A stretch of DNA of 64,000 bases from Flectobacillus longus (lineage in GTDB: Bacteria > Bacteroidota > Bacteroidia > Cytophagales > Spirosomataceae): NCBI RefSeq assembly GCF_030056705.1, contig NZ_JASHIC010000037.1, forward strand, positions 1 to 64,000, written 5' to 3'. The stretch's first letter is position 1. Each line of letters opens with the position of its first letter. The translations under genes were made by a program, and so were the position numbers. A model generated the notes under the pieces. It was not told the origin of the DNA and did no database searches. It saw only the letters and a program-made list of their open reading frames with translations. This document shows, in pieces, positions 47,341 through 56,357 of this stretch.

Positions 47341-50300
47341 TTATGAATGTTCGGGCTTGTACTGTATTTCTACGGTCGCGTCAACTTCATCATCTGGCGC
47401 TGGAATTGGTTTTACAAAACTGTAGTATAGCACAGGTACCACAAATAGGGTAAGTATCATGGAGATAATTAAACCAAATGCTAATACACTACCCAAAGGT
47501 GCCCAAAGTGGAGATTTTCCTACTATCATCGGAATAACGCCTACGGCTGCCGCTGCCGATGTCAAGAATATAGGGCGCATTCTTCTTTTGGCCGAAGCCA
47601 ATGCCGCCGCTTTGATGCTGTATTTATGCTCCAAAACAAGTTCGTCGGCATAATCTACGAGGATTATACCATTTCGCACTACGATACCAATGAGACTAAT
47701 CACCCCCATAAATGCCGTCATTCCGATTGGGTTATTGGTTAGATACAATCCTAAAAATGCTCCTAACAAACTCAGAGGGAACGTGGCAAGAATAATCATG
47801 GTTTTTCCAAAACTCTTGAACTGAAATAATAAGGTCGCAAAAATCAAAATCAAACTGACTGATAAAGCGGTTAGCATGCCTGGAGTATTTTCTCCATTTG
47901 ATTCGGCATCACCGCCATATTGTATGCTAATCCCCTGAGGTAAATAAAGCTTTTCAATTTGTGGTTGTACTTCTTTCAAAATCACTGAGGCTCTTATGCC
48001 ATTTTGTGCTTCTGCAAGTACAGTCAAGGTTTTCAAGCCATTACGATGGGCAATCACACCCGTATGCCATGAGGGCGATAGTTCCGCTACTTCTCTTAAT
48101 GCTACTTTTTTCCCATAAATGGTACTTAAATGCAAATCTCCTAGGGCGTTGATATCTTTACGATTGTCTTCGGCATATCTTAGGAAAATATCAACAGGTT
48201 TATCACCTTCCCACAATTGAGATACTGCGTATCCTTTTAGTCCTGCGCCAAGGGTTTGGGTAATAACCTGATGTGGCACTCCTAAGCGAGAAGCAGCATC
48301 TTCGTTGATTTTTAGACTAATTCCTAAATAATCATTTTCATAATCATTTCTGACCCAGTTTGTACCTTTGGCTTTTTGTAAAATAGACTCAATTTGCTCA
48401 GCAACACGTTTTTGGTCTTTGATGTCATTCCCAATAATTCTAATCGCAATAGGAGAGCCCTCTTGGAAACTTAGCTGACGAAAACGCACATAACCATCTT
48501 TTATAAAACCTTCAAATTTGGGACGATACTCCTTTACGATTTCGTCTGTGGCCTGATTACTTGCAGTCGTAATAAATAACTGAGCAAAGTTTCTTCGAGG
48601 AATTTCTGGCGCATAAGAGGTTTGGAATCTTGGAGAGCTTGTGCCCACAAAGCTTGCGATACTCAATACTCGTTTATCCTTTTTGAGAATGGCCTCAACT
48701 TCTGAAACCTTTTTATCTGTTTCATTTAAGGCAGTACCATCGGGCATCCATATTTCGATATTAAATTGATTTCTTTCACTGGTTGGGAAAAACTCTTGAT
48801 CTACTTTTCCAGCAATCACAAAAGCGAGTAATACCGCTCCGAGGGCTGAAAACATCGTAAGTTTTGGCCATCTAAAACAAAACTCTACTCCAATATTGAA
48901 AAGGTTCTGTAAGTGATCTAACAGCGATTTTCTAGGAGGTCGGTCAGATATTGTATGCTTTAAGCCTTTTTTGATAAATACATAACACATATAAGGTGTT
49001 AAAAACAAGGCTACAAGCATAGAAGTAATCAAGGCGATAGCCACCGTAATAGGCAATGATGCCATAAAGTCTTTGGCAATACCATTCATGAAAAAGGCTA
49101 AAGGCGCAAAGGCAAAAATAATCGCCAAAGTAGCCGTGAATATTGGTAAAGTGAGCTGTGTAGCCGCTTGCCATGCACCTGTCCATGGGGTTAGTCCTTC
49201 GTCCAGTTTTTCGATATAATTGTCTACCACCACAATGGCGTTATCCACTACCATCCCCAAGACTATAATGAGGGCTGCCAAGGATACCTGATGTAGTTCA
49301 ACCCCAATCATATTCATCAAACCAAAGGTGATAAGAATCGCAATAGGGGCTGCCACCGAAGATACCGCTGCCATCCGAATTGGTAAGAGAAGCATTACAA
49401 CAATAATTACCGATGCAATTGCCATTCCAAACTCGACCATAAAGTGATCAATACTTTCGGCAACTACCGCTGGCTGATTCACAATGTTCTCAATTTTGAT
49501 GTCATCAGGAAATGACTTTTGTAATTCTGCCAACTTGGCATCTACATTTTCTCCAAAATCTACAATGTTATTTCCGGGTTGCATCTCTGTAGAAATGAGC
49601 ATGACTTTATCTTTGCCAATTCGAATAAAAGAGGCTTCTTCTTCATACCGTCTTTCTATATACGCAATGTCTTTTAGTCGCACTTGCTCACCACTAGGAG
49701 TCGTATAAACCAGTTGATTGGCAATCTCGTCCTCGGTGTGGTATTGACTTTGTGTAAAAATTGGAATCGTGTTGGACTGTACCGTTACTTCGCCAGAATA
49801 CTCTGTTATATTCTGACCTTGTAAAGTTTTTACAATAGTCCCCAAATCAAAACCATATTGCTGAATCTTCTTATCATCAATTGTCACATAAATCTGCTGA
49901 CGCTGTCCACCAGAACGGTTTATTTTTGATACTTCTGGAATCGTTTTAAGTACATCTTCCATTTTGTCTAGATATTGCTCCAATTCGGCATAACTTCGGG
50001 TCGAGGACGAAACCGCAATAATTTGAGCTGTTACATCGCCAAAATTACTATTAACGATGGGTCCAATAACTCCAGAGGGTATCGACGCCCTCAAAGTTGT
50101 ATTGAGTCCATGTTGTAACGTAGCCCAAAACTTCTTACGGTCTTTGATACTGGTATGTAATTCTACCGTGATAAATACTTGTCCATCACGTGTTTGCGAC
50201 TTTGTTTTTTGTTTGTTGACTTCCTCAAAAGAAAATAAGAATTGCTCAATCTTGGAGGTAACTTGTTTTTCCATCTGCACTTCATCGGCGCCAGGGAAAA

Positions 50301-50463
50301 ATGCATATACCATCGCCACAGGAGCTTCTATTTTTGGGTCTTCTGCTCTTGGCATATTCTTCAAAGAATATATCCCAAAGAGCAAGAGCAAGCTTGCTAT
50401 CACAATGGTTACCTGTTTGTAACGCATAGCAGCTTCAATCAAGTTAATATTTCGTTTCTTCAT
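47341..50463 (-). CDS. RND-family efflux transporter (AcrB/MexB-like)
   Basis: A 1040-residue inner-membrane pump. It has the standard twelve-helix, two-repeat architecture: TM1 near residues 15-30, periplasmic loop 1 to about 330, TM2-6 about 330-500, then the second half. The proton-relay Asp pair is in IVLGMVVDNAIVVVDN (about 398-410). The motif GVISLIGIVVRNGIILVDYADE marks the second half (about 930). The sequence is closer to the HME/HAE-like clade with short MFP partners than to classical AcrB; substrates could be drugs, dyes or lipophilic compounds. The operon order is MFP, RND, TolC, TetR. Confidence 0.94.
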   Translation of the reverse strand: MKKRNINLIEAAMRYKQVTIVIASLLLLFGIYSLKNMPRAEDPKIEAPVAMVYAFFPGADEVQMEKQVTSKIEQFLFSFEEVNKQKTKSQTRDGQVFITVELHTSIKDRKKFWATLQHGLNTTLRASIPSGVIGPIVNSNFGDVTAQIIAVSSSTRSYAELEQYLDKMEDVLKTIPEVSKINRSGGQRQQIYVTIDDKKIQQYGFDLGTIVKTLQGQNITEYSGEVTVQSNTIPIFTQSQYHTEDEIANQLVYTTPSGEQVRLKDIAYIERRYEEEASFIRIGKDKVMLISTEMQPGNNIVDFGENVDAKLAELQKSFPDDIKIENIVNQPAVVAESIDHFMVEFGMAIASVIIVVMLLLPIRMAAVSSVAAPIAILITFGLMNMIGVELHQVSLAALIIVLGMVVDNAIVVVDNYIEKLDEGLTPWTGAWQAATQLTLPIFTATLAIIFAFAPLAFFMNGIAKDFMASLPITVAIALITSMLVALFLTPYMCYVFIKKGLKHTISDRPPRKSLLDHLQNLFNIGVEFCFRWPKLTMFSALGAVLLAFVIAGKVDQEFFPTSERNQFNIEIWMPDGTALNETDKKVSEVEAILKKDKRVLSIASFVGTSSPRFQTSYAPEIPRRNFAQLFITTASNQATDEIVKEYRPKFEGFIKDGYVRFRQLSFQEGSPIAIRIIGNDIKDQKRVAEQIESILQKAKGTNWVRNDYENDYLGISLKINEDAASRLGVPHQVITQTLGAGLKGYAVSQLWEGDKPVDIFLRYAEDNRKDINALGDLHLSTIYGKKVALREVAELSPSWHTGVIAHRNGLKTLTVLAEAQNGIRASVILKEVQPQIEKLYLPQGISIQYGGDAESNGENTPGMLTALSVSLILIFATLLFQFKSFGKTMIILATFPLSLLGAFLGLYLTNNPIGMTAFMGVISLIGIVVRNGIILVDYADELVLEHKYSIKAAALASAKRRMRPIFLTSAAAAVGVIPMIVGKSPLWAPLGSVLAFGLIISMILTLFVVPVLYYSFVKPIPAPDDEVDATVEIQYKPEHS

Positions 50464-50695
50464 GTGTCTTTTTTCAAAGAATTAGGGATGTGTCTTGAGT
50501 CAAAAGTGCTGAATTTTTAAAGTAAAAACCCTATGTCAGACACCTATTTCATCATTAATTGTAGATTGTATCAAGGAATATAAAAAATCACAGACAATAG
50601 TTAGCCAGCTACTATAGATGCCCATAGTAGTATAAAAAAAGCTCAGCTATTAAGTTTTTGTTATGGTTAAAGAAATAGTATTGTTGTTGAAAATA

Positions 50696-51733
50696 CTATA
50701 ATTGTACTTCTGAACCGTCATGTAATTTCGTTTGTCCTTCTATCACGATACGTTCGTCTTTATTCAATCCTTCTTTAATGATTACCTCTTTACTACCGAT
50801 TAAAGACCCAACGGTTACACGTTTTTTAAGTACTTTTTTCTCGCCATTCATTACGTACACATAGGTAATATCATCTGCATCTCGAACGACCGCATTGGCA
50901 GGAATTGAAAGGGCTGGTACCACTCGATTCGGGTTTATTTCTACATTAGATATCATCCCAGGTAGAATACGGTTTTGAGGGTTATTCAATTGAATCTTAA
51001 CGATATAAGTCTTTGAAATAGCATCCGCTTGAGGATTGATAATGGATATAGTCCCCTTGATAGATTCATTGAGTGTTGGGATAAAAACCGAGGCAGTCAT
51101 ACCTTGTTTGAAATTACCAATTTCAGCCTCTGGAACTGTAATTTTGGCAAACACTTTATCTGTTTTGATAATACTAAAAGCTGGAACTCCTGGGGCTGCC
51201 ATACTACCTTTTTCGACAAGCTTCTCTGTAATAATTCCTGAAATAGGCGCATGAAGTTTGCTATCCGCAATATGTTTGGTGTTGATATTTTTGTTGGCCT
51301 GCGCTTGGGCAACTTTGGTTTTTATATCGATAAAATCTTTGGCAGGAAGACTTCCTTTTTGATACAAATCATTGAGGCGCTGATACATATCTTCGGCTTG
51401 TTCGAGACCTGCTTTTGCAATAATCAGAGCGTTTTCATATTCGGTGGCATCGATACTAGCCAAAAGCTGTCCTTGACGTACAAATTGCCCTTCCTTTGCT
51501 ACCACTTGGTTGATAACCCCTGGTACTGCAAAACCAATTTTACTAGTATTGTCGGGCTCGATACTTCCTGTGTACGACAAACTTTGTATACGATTTATCT
51601 GCTGAACCTCTTGAGCACTTACACGTACTATATTTCTGGTTTGTTGTTGCTCTGGTTGTTTTTTACCACAAGAGGATAGTATCACAGTGCACACCGCTAA
51701 TGGGAGTACCTGTGTCAAACTTGGCTTGATCAT
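50696..51733 (-). CDS. RND efflux periplasmic adaptor (membrane fusion protein)
   Basis: A 345-residue adaptor lipoprotein with lipobox LSSC (Cys22). The biotinyl-lipoyl half-motifs are at GFAVPGVINQVVAKEGQFVRQGQLL and SKLHAPISGIITEKLVEKGS, separated by a short coiled-coil hairpin (LEQAEDMYQRLNDLYQKG, about 95-150). A beta-barrel domain and a membrane-proximal domain follow. It links the RND pump to the TolC channel. It is the first gene of the efflux operon, 232 bp upstream of the RND gene, and 144 bp downstream of an AraC-family gene on the same strand. Confidence 0.94.
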   Translation of the reverse strand: MIKPSLTQVLPLAVCTVILSSCGKKQPEQQQTRNIVRVSAQEVQQINRIQSLSYTGSIEPDNTSKIGFAVPGVINQVVAKEGQFVRQGQLLASIDATEYENALIIAKAGLEQAEDMYQRLNDLYQKGSLPAKDFIDIKTKVAQAQANKNINTKHIADSKLHAPISGIITEKLVEKGSMAAPGVPAFSIIKTDKVFAKITVPEAEIGNFKQGMTASVFIPTLNESIKGTISIINPQADAISKTYIVKIQLNNPQNRILPGMISNVEINPNRVVPALSIPANAVVRDADDITYVYVMNGEKKVLKKRVTVGSLIGSKEVIIKEGLNKDERIVIEGQTKLHDGSEVQL

Positions 51734-51877
51734 AGAGATTTATTATTGACTTGTTATGAATTTATGCAACAAAATTCCGCATAATCATGGCTAATCAAAA
51801 GGTCTGAATATCTCCAAGATTGGTCTAAAAGTAAGTTTTGTTTTTTTTAAGTAATTTTTACGAGAAAAATCAACCAA

Positions 51878-52783
51878 TTATTCTACTTTTCTAAATTCTG
51901 AGGGTGAAAATCCTGTATGTCTTTTAAAAAATTTTCCAAAAAAAGATTGATCACTGAAATGCAAAATATCTCCTACTTCTGAAATACTCAAGCTGGCGTC
52001 GGTTAATAATAATTTGGCCTCTTGAATGACAAAATCATCGATTAGTTCACCAGCGCTCTTTCCTGAGACTTCTTTCACTGTTTGAGTCAGGTATTTAGGA
52101 TTAACATTGAGTTCATTGGCATAATATTGGACATTTCTTTGTTCTTTAAATCGCTTTTGAAGCATATTGACAAATTGCATGACAAGATGTTCCTTTCTGG
52201 TGAAGGTTGTATTTTTGACTGGTGCGTACTTTTGCGCTATGCCCCCAAGCTCGTAAAGGAAGATATTGAACACATTTTTAAGAATTTCTTTTCCAAAAGG
52301 ATGCTCCTTTTGACCATAATAGCGAAATGATAGCTGTTCTGTCACCTCTTTCATTCTCATAAAATCTGTAATTTCAGGACTCCATAGGGGTGAGCCTTGG
52401 TATGAAATATAATTAAAAACCTCAGGAAGGTTTTTGAACTCAGCAATTTGTGCTAAAAAGTTGGGTGTAAAAGCAACTCCCGTCACAATCGAACCTTCTG
52501 AGGCACATAACGAGCGCTTGATGTCGTTTGGAGCCGTTACCACAAGTTGATGCTCATGAACTTTATATTCTTGGTTATTGATACTGACGACCATCTCGCC
52601 CCGAAGCACTAATATTACGAAGAAAAATTCTGTTCTATAGAGATAATCAAGCTTTTCGTTTTCATAAACCTCGGTATCTATCTTCACCACGAAGTCGTTT
52701 GAAAAAGACTCAACATCAATTGAGTGCTCCTGAACAAAGTCAAGGAGATTGAATACAGGAATATCTTTTAATTTATTTGCCAT
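51878..52783 (-). CDS. AraC-family transcriptional regulator with cupin-like sensor
   Basis: A 301-residue regulator, start taken at 52783 (MANKLKDIPVFNLL); a longer frame adds 12 residues. The N-terminal part (about 20-140) resembles an AraC_binding/cupin domain (LVLRGEMVVSINNQEYKVHEHQLVV). The C-terminal double helix-turn-helix (about 200-300) has VQYYANELNVNPKYLTQTVKEVSGKSAGELI and ISEVGDILHFSDQSFFGKFFKRHTGFSPSEFRK, a full AraC signature. It is just upstream of the efflux operon on the same strand, so it may regulate the pump or a nearby target. Its inducer is unknown. Confidence 0.93.
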   Translation of the reverse strand: MANKLKDIPVFNLLDFVQEHSIDVESFSNDFVVKIDTEVYENEKLDYLYRTEFFFVILVLRGEMVVSINNQEYKVHEHQLVVTAPNDIKRSLCASEGSIVTGVAFTPNFLAQIAEFKNLPEVFNYISYQGSPLWSPEITDFMRMKEVTEQLSFRYYGQKEHPFGKEILKNVFNIFLYELGGIAQKYAPVKNTTFTRKEHLVMQFVNMLQKRFKEQRNVQYYANELNVNPKYLTQTVKEVSGKSAGELIDDFVIQEAKLLLTDASLSISEVGDILHFSDQSFFGKFFKRHTGFSPSEFRKVE

Positions 52784-53343
52784 AATTAAGAAGATGTTAT
52801 GCGTTAATAGTGTACCCATTATTTGAACTTGCTCATAACCATGAGGGTAGGGTCAAAGTATGTCATGAATTTTATCAATGAACAAAACTGATAAATGCGA
52901 GTCAAAAGTTAAGATACTATCTGATAAAGTTTCAAGATTGTCCAATAATGAGGACATAGATAAATTTTTAGTTTAATCTTTTTGGTTACTTATAATATAT
53001 AGTCCATTATCTAGATAATAAACTGACAACTAAACAAGGTTAAGGAATAGTTCCAAGGGGGCAAATTTAAACTATACGATTACAAAGATAAAGTCATGTT
53101 TATCACCCTAAATTAGCTTTATATTTCAGTTTATTATTGATGAATTTATTGACCTTCTCTATAAATCTTGTAGATTTGTATATAATTAAGAAAGGAAAAA
53201 TAACACACAGTTTCATAACCACTCTCCCTTAATCATAGAATCGCCTGATAGAAAGAATTTTAGTCGTTCAAAAAACGATTAAAAAACTTTTATGTATCTG
53301 ATTTATCTCTTGACTTAAATTGTCTTATAACATTATTAATCTT
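52784..53343. other. Divergent intergenic region between the AraC and sigma-54 activator genes
   Basis: The 560-bp region has no coding frame. It contains a perfect 14-bp palindrome ATTATCTAGATAAT at 53006-53019 and a strong Bacteroidota promoter (53149-53178) directed at the sigma-54 activator gene. The rest is AT-rich and unremarkable. Confidence 0.55.
53149..53178 (+). promoter_or_regulatory. Consensus Bacteroidota promoter for the sigma-54 activator gene
   Basis: TTG at 53149-53151, a 19-bp spacer, then TAGATTTG at 53171-53178. This is an exact match to the -33 TTG / -7 TAnnTTTG pattern with the commonly reported spacing. Predicted start of transcription is near 53185, giving a leader of about 160 nt. 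Confidence 0.75.
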
Positions 53344-54795
53344 ATGAATTTTACGTTATCGCACTCAAAGGCTACCAGCTATAGCCAGACTTTATCCCAA
53401 ATGATTATGGATAAGATGGCAGCATTTGCTCAATATGTACTTGAAATAGAGTTTTTTAGTGCTTGCGTATATAGAGGAGAGGAACTAGAATGTTATCTTA
53501 GTAATCTTCCCAATACAGTTGTTGAAGGCTTACCAACTTCGGTAACAAGACAATCCTTTGCTCAATATACTTTTGATAAGGTAATTACACTCAAAAGGCA
53601 TCTTTCGTTTGAAAAGCCTTGGCAAGAATATGTAATGATTGAGAAAACATGGTTTGTGCAAAGGGCATTAGATCATGATTATAAGGTAGTGTTGGGATTT
53701 CACGCTTTAGAAAACCGTGAATTAACGACCGAAATCCATACTCAAATTTTACAGTTTTCAGAGGCAGTAGCTTATCAAGTAGGATATTATGGCTTAAAAA
53801 ACCAATTGAATTTACCTTCTCACGTATCTCCTTTGCACGAATTACAAAATAACCTTGGACTTATTGGTATTAGTGAGGGCATAAATACGGTTCGAGATTT
53901 AATTTTACGTGTTGCTCCAACAGACTCAACGGTTATTATTTTGGGAGAAACAGGTACTGGGAAAGAGTTAGTCGCCAAAGCTATTCATAAGCAATCGAAT
54001 AGAAAAGATAGTGCCTTTGTAAAAATCAATTGTGCAGCTATCCCATTTCATTTGCTTGAAAGTGAGTTGTTTGGTCATGAGAAAGGAGCATTTACAGGTG
54101 CTGTAGAACGCAAAATTGGAAAGTTCGAATTAGCAAATAATGGTACGTTATTTCTGGATGAGATTGGAGATATGCCACATGAGCTTCAAGCAAAAATTCT
54201 GAGGGTCTTACAAGAAAAATCCTTTGAACGTGTAGGAGGAAATAAGACAGTCAACGCCAATGTACGGATTATTACTGCCACGCATTGTGACTTAGAAAAA
54301 TTGATAGAAGCTGGTACTTTCCGACAGGATTTGTACTACAGGCTAAATGTGTTTCCTATCCAAATACCTGCTTTGAGAGAAAGAGTAGAAGACATTCCTG
54401 TATTGGTTGAACATTTCGTAAATCACTTTGCCAGAACGCTCAACAAGCATTTGCTTGGGGTTAATCAACAAGTATTGAGCTGTTTGATGCAAAATACTTG
54501 GCAGGGAAATGTCAGAGAATTACAACATGTCATCGAACGAGCCTGTATTTTATCAAAAGGGAAATATATTAATAAAACTTATATCTATCAGAATACCAGT
54601 ACTATACAAGATGAAACTAATCATTTTGAAGTAAAACCATTACAAGAAATCGAACGTAGTTATATTATTCAGGTACTCCAGCATTGCCAAGGAAAAGTAT
54701 TTGGAGAAAAAGGTGCAGCCCAACTTTTGGGTTTACCACCGACAACCCTGCTGTCGAAAATGAAAAAACTGCATATCCAAAAACAGATAGGCTAG
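53344..54795 (+). CDS. Sigma-54-dependent transcriptional activator (Fis-type), without receiver domain
   Basis: A 483-residue activator starting at the ATG at 53344; a TTG start at 53320 is possible but less likely. The N-terminal domain (about 1-165) is not a receiver and may be a GAF-like sensor. The AAA+ domain has Walker A GETGTGKE (201-208), the sigma-54-contact loop GAFTGA (248-253), Walker [12 protein letters not shown] and an arginine-finger region [18 protein letters not shown]. The C-terminal Fis-type helix-turn-helix (about 440-480) reads [20 protein letters not shown]. The intact GAFTGA means it can activate RNA polymerase with sigma-54. It lies next to a second sigma-54 regulator encoded divergently. 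Targets are unknown. Confidence 0.93.
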   Translation: MNFTLSHSKATSYSQTLSQMIMDKMAAFAQYVLEIEFFSACVYRGEELECYLSNLPNTVVEGLPTSVTRQSFAQYTFDKVITLKRHLSFEKPWQEYVMIEKTWFVQRALDHDYKVVLGFHALENRELTTEIHTQILQFSEAVAYQVGYYGLKNQLNLPSHVSPLHELQNNLGLIGISEGINTVRDLILRVAPTDSTVIILGETGTGKELVAKAIHKQSNRKDSAFVKINCAAIPFHLLESELFGHEKGAFTGAVERKIGKFELANNGTLFLDEIGDMPHELQAKILRVLQEKSFERVGGNKTVNANVRIITATHCDLEKLIEAGTFRQDLYYRLNVFPIQIPALRERVEDIPVLVEHFVNHFARTLNKHLLGVNQQVLSCLMQNTWQGNVRELQHVIERACILSKGKYINKTYIYQNTSTIQDETNHFEVKPLQEIERSYIIQVLQHCQGKVFGEKGAAQLLGLPPTTLLSKMKKLHIQKQIG

Positions 54796-54986
54796 GTAAG
54801 CACAAAATAAGATTACATTATTTCCTACCTAGTCCAAGACTAAGTCTTGAGCTAGTATTTTAACTTTTGTTTGATTTTGAATACCTCAAGCAAAACTTAT
54901 TAGTAACAGAAAAGAATAAATTAATAATATAGCTAGGCTACACATTAACTGATATACTGTTAACTAATAACTTACTTTTACTTAAA

Positions 54987-56357
54987 CTACTTATAAACCA
55001 GCTTAATACCATGTTTTTTCATCTTGGAGTAAAGGGTTTGAGCCGATATTCCTAATAGTTCGGCGGCACCTCCCGTTCCAGAGACTTTTCCATTACTTGC
55101 TTTTAGTGTATTGATAATATGCTCTTTTTCCATCTCTTCCATTGTCAAAATAGCACTTGGTTTATCAGTTTCTACCTGATGTGTAGTCTTTAATTCTGGT
55201 ATTGGGATTGTGTTTATTTCAGTATCATTTGCCATAAGGACTGCTCTTTCGATACAGTGTTCCAATTCTCTAATATTACCTGGCCAAGCGTAGCTTTGAA
55301 GTTTTTCTTGTGCTGAAACAGATAAACTGGTGATTTTTTTACCCAGCAATAGTCCATATTTTTCAAGGAAATAACTTGCCAAATCTTCAATATCTTCTTT
55401 TCGTTCGTGCAATGGCAAAAGTTCTAAGGGAAAGACGTTGAGGCGGTAATATAGGTCTAGTCGAAAACGACCCTCCGATACTTCTTTTTCTAGATTACGA
55501 TTCGTTGCTGCAATAACTCGAATATCAACTTTTAGGGTTGTATCGCTTCCTATTCGCTCAAATTCTTTTTCTTGCAAAACTCTTAAGAGCTTTACTTGTG
55601 CTTCGAGCGGCATTTCTCCAATTTCATCCAAAAAAATCGTTCCACCATGTGCTTGCTCGAATTTTCCTATACGTCGCTGGTTGGCACCTGTAAAGGCTCC
55701 CTTTTCATGACCAAATAACTCAGATTCAATAAGATTGATGGGTAAAGCAGCACAGTTGACGGTAATAAAAGGCTGTTTATTGCGATGCGATAAAGTGTAA
55801 ATAGCCTTGGCTACTTTTTCTTTACCCGTTCCACTTTCACCCAAAATTAACACGGAGGTAGGAGTGGGAGCTACTATTTGGATTTTATGGCTTAACTCTT
55901 TTATAAAAGGACTTTTACCAATTAACCCAGTGACTTCTGAGGTAAGCTCTACTTGTGTTTCAGTCTTAATCAAACCTCTTTCAATGCCATATCTATGGCG
56001 AGCAATATCGAGCATGACAAACAAATCTTTGTCTCGAAAAGGTTTTACCAAAAAGCCATACGGCTGCGTTTTTTTGGCTGATTCCAGACTTGAATGATTG
56101 GTGTTAGCCGAAATGAAAAGAAATGGAATATTTCTTTTATGCAGTATTTGAGCCAAATCTATGCCTGTCAGGTTACCTTTTAGAATAATATCAATGAGCA
56201 CCCAATCGGGTTTCTTTTCTTCAATATATTGTAAGGCTCTTTCTACAGAAGATGCTATTCCAGTTACCAAATAGCCTCCTTTGGTAAGCATGAGCTTAAG
56301 GTCATAGGCGACAATAAACTCATCTTCAACAATTAATATTTTATCTTTTTTAGACAT
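54987..56357 (-). CDS. NtrC-family response regulator (receiver, sigma-54 AAA+, Fis HTH)
   Basis: A 456-residue response regulator. The receiver domain (about 5-120) has VEDE near 10-13, phospho-acceptor Asp56 in VLIDIILKGN and KPF near 105. The AAA+ domain has Walker A GESGTGKE (173-180), GAFTGA (220-225), TIFLDEIGEMP and [21 protein letters not shown]. The C-terminal Fis-type helix-turn-helix reads GAAELLGISAQTLYSKMKKHG. It overlaps the upstream histidine-kinase gene by 8 bp (56350-56357), so the two proteins form a translationally coupled two-component pair. On phosphorylation it would activate sigma-54 promoters. Confidence 0.95.
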   Translation of the reverse strand: MSKKDKILIVEDEFIVAYDLKLMLTKGGYLVTGIASSVERALQYIEEKKPDWVLIDIILKGNLTGIDLAQILHKRNIPFLFISANTNHSSLESAKKTQPYGFLVKPFRDKDLFVMLDIARHRYGIERGLIKTETQVELTSEVTGLIGKSPFIKELSHKIQIVAPTPTSVLILGESGTGKEKVAKAIYTLSHRNKQPFITVNCAALPINLIESELFGHEKGAFTGANQRRIGKFEQAHGGTIFLDEIGEMPLEAQVKLLRVLQEKEFERIGSDTTLKVDIRVIAATNRNLEKEVSEGRFRLDLYYRLNVFPLELLPLHERKEDIEDLASYFLEKYGLLLGKKITSLSVSAQEKLQSYAWPGNIRELEHCIERAVLMANDTEINTIPIPELKTTHQVETDKPSAILTMEEMEKEHIINTLKASNGKVSGTGGAAELLGISAQTLYSKMKKHGIKLVYK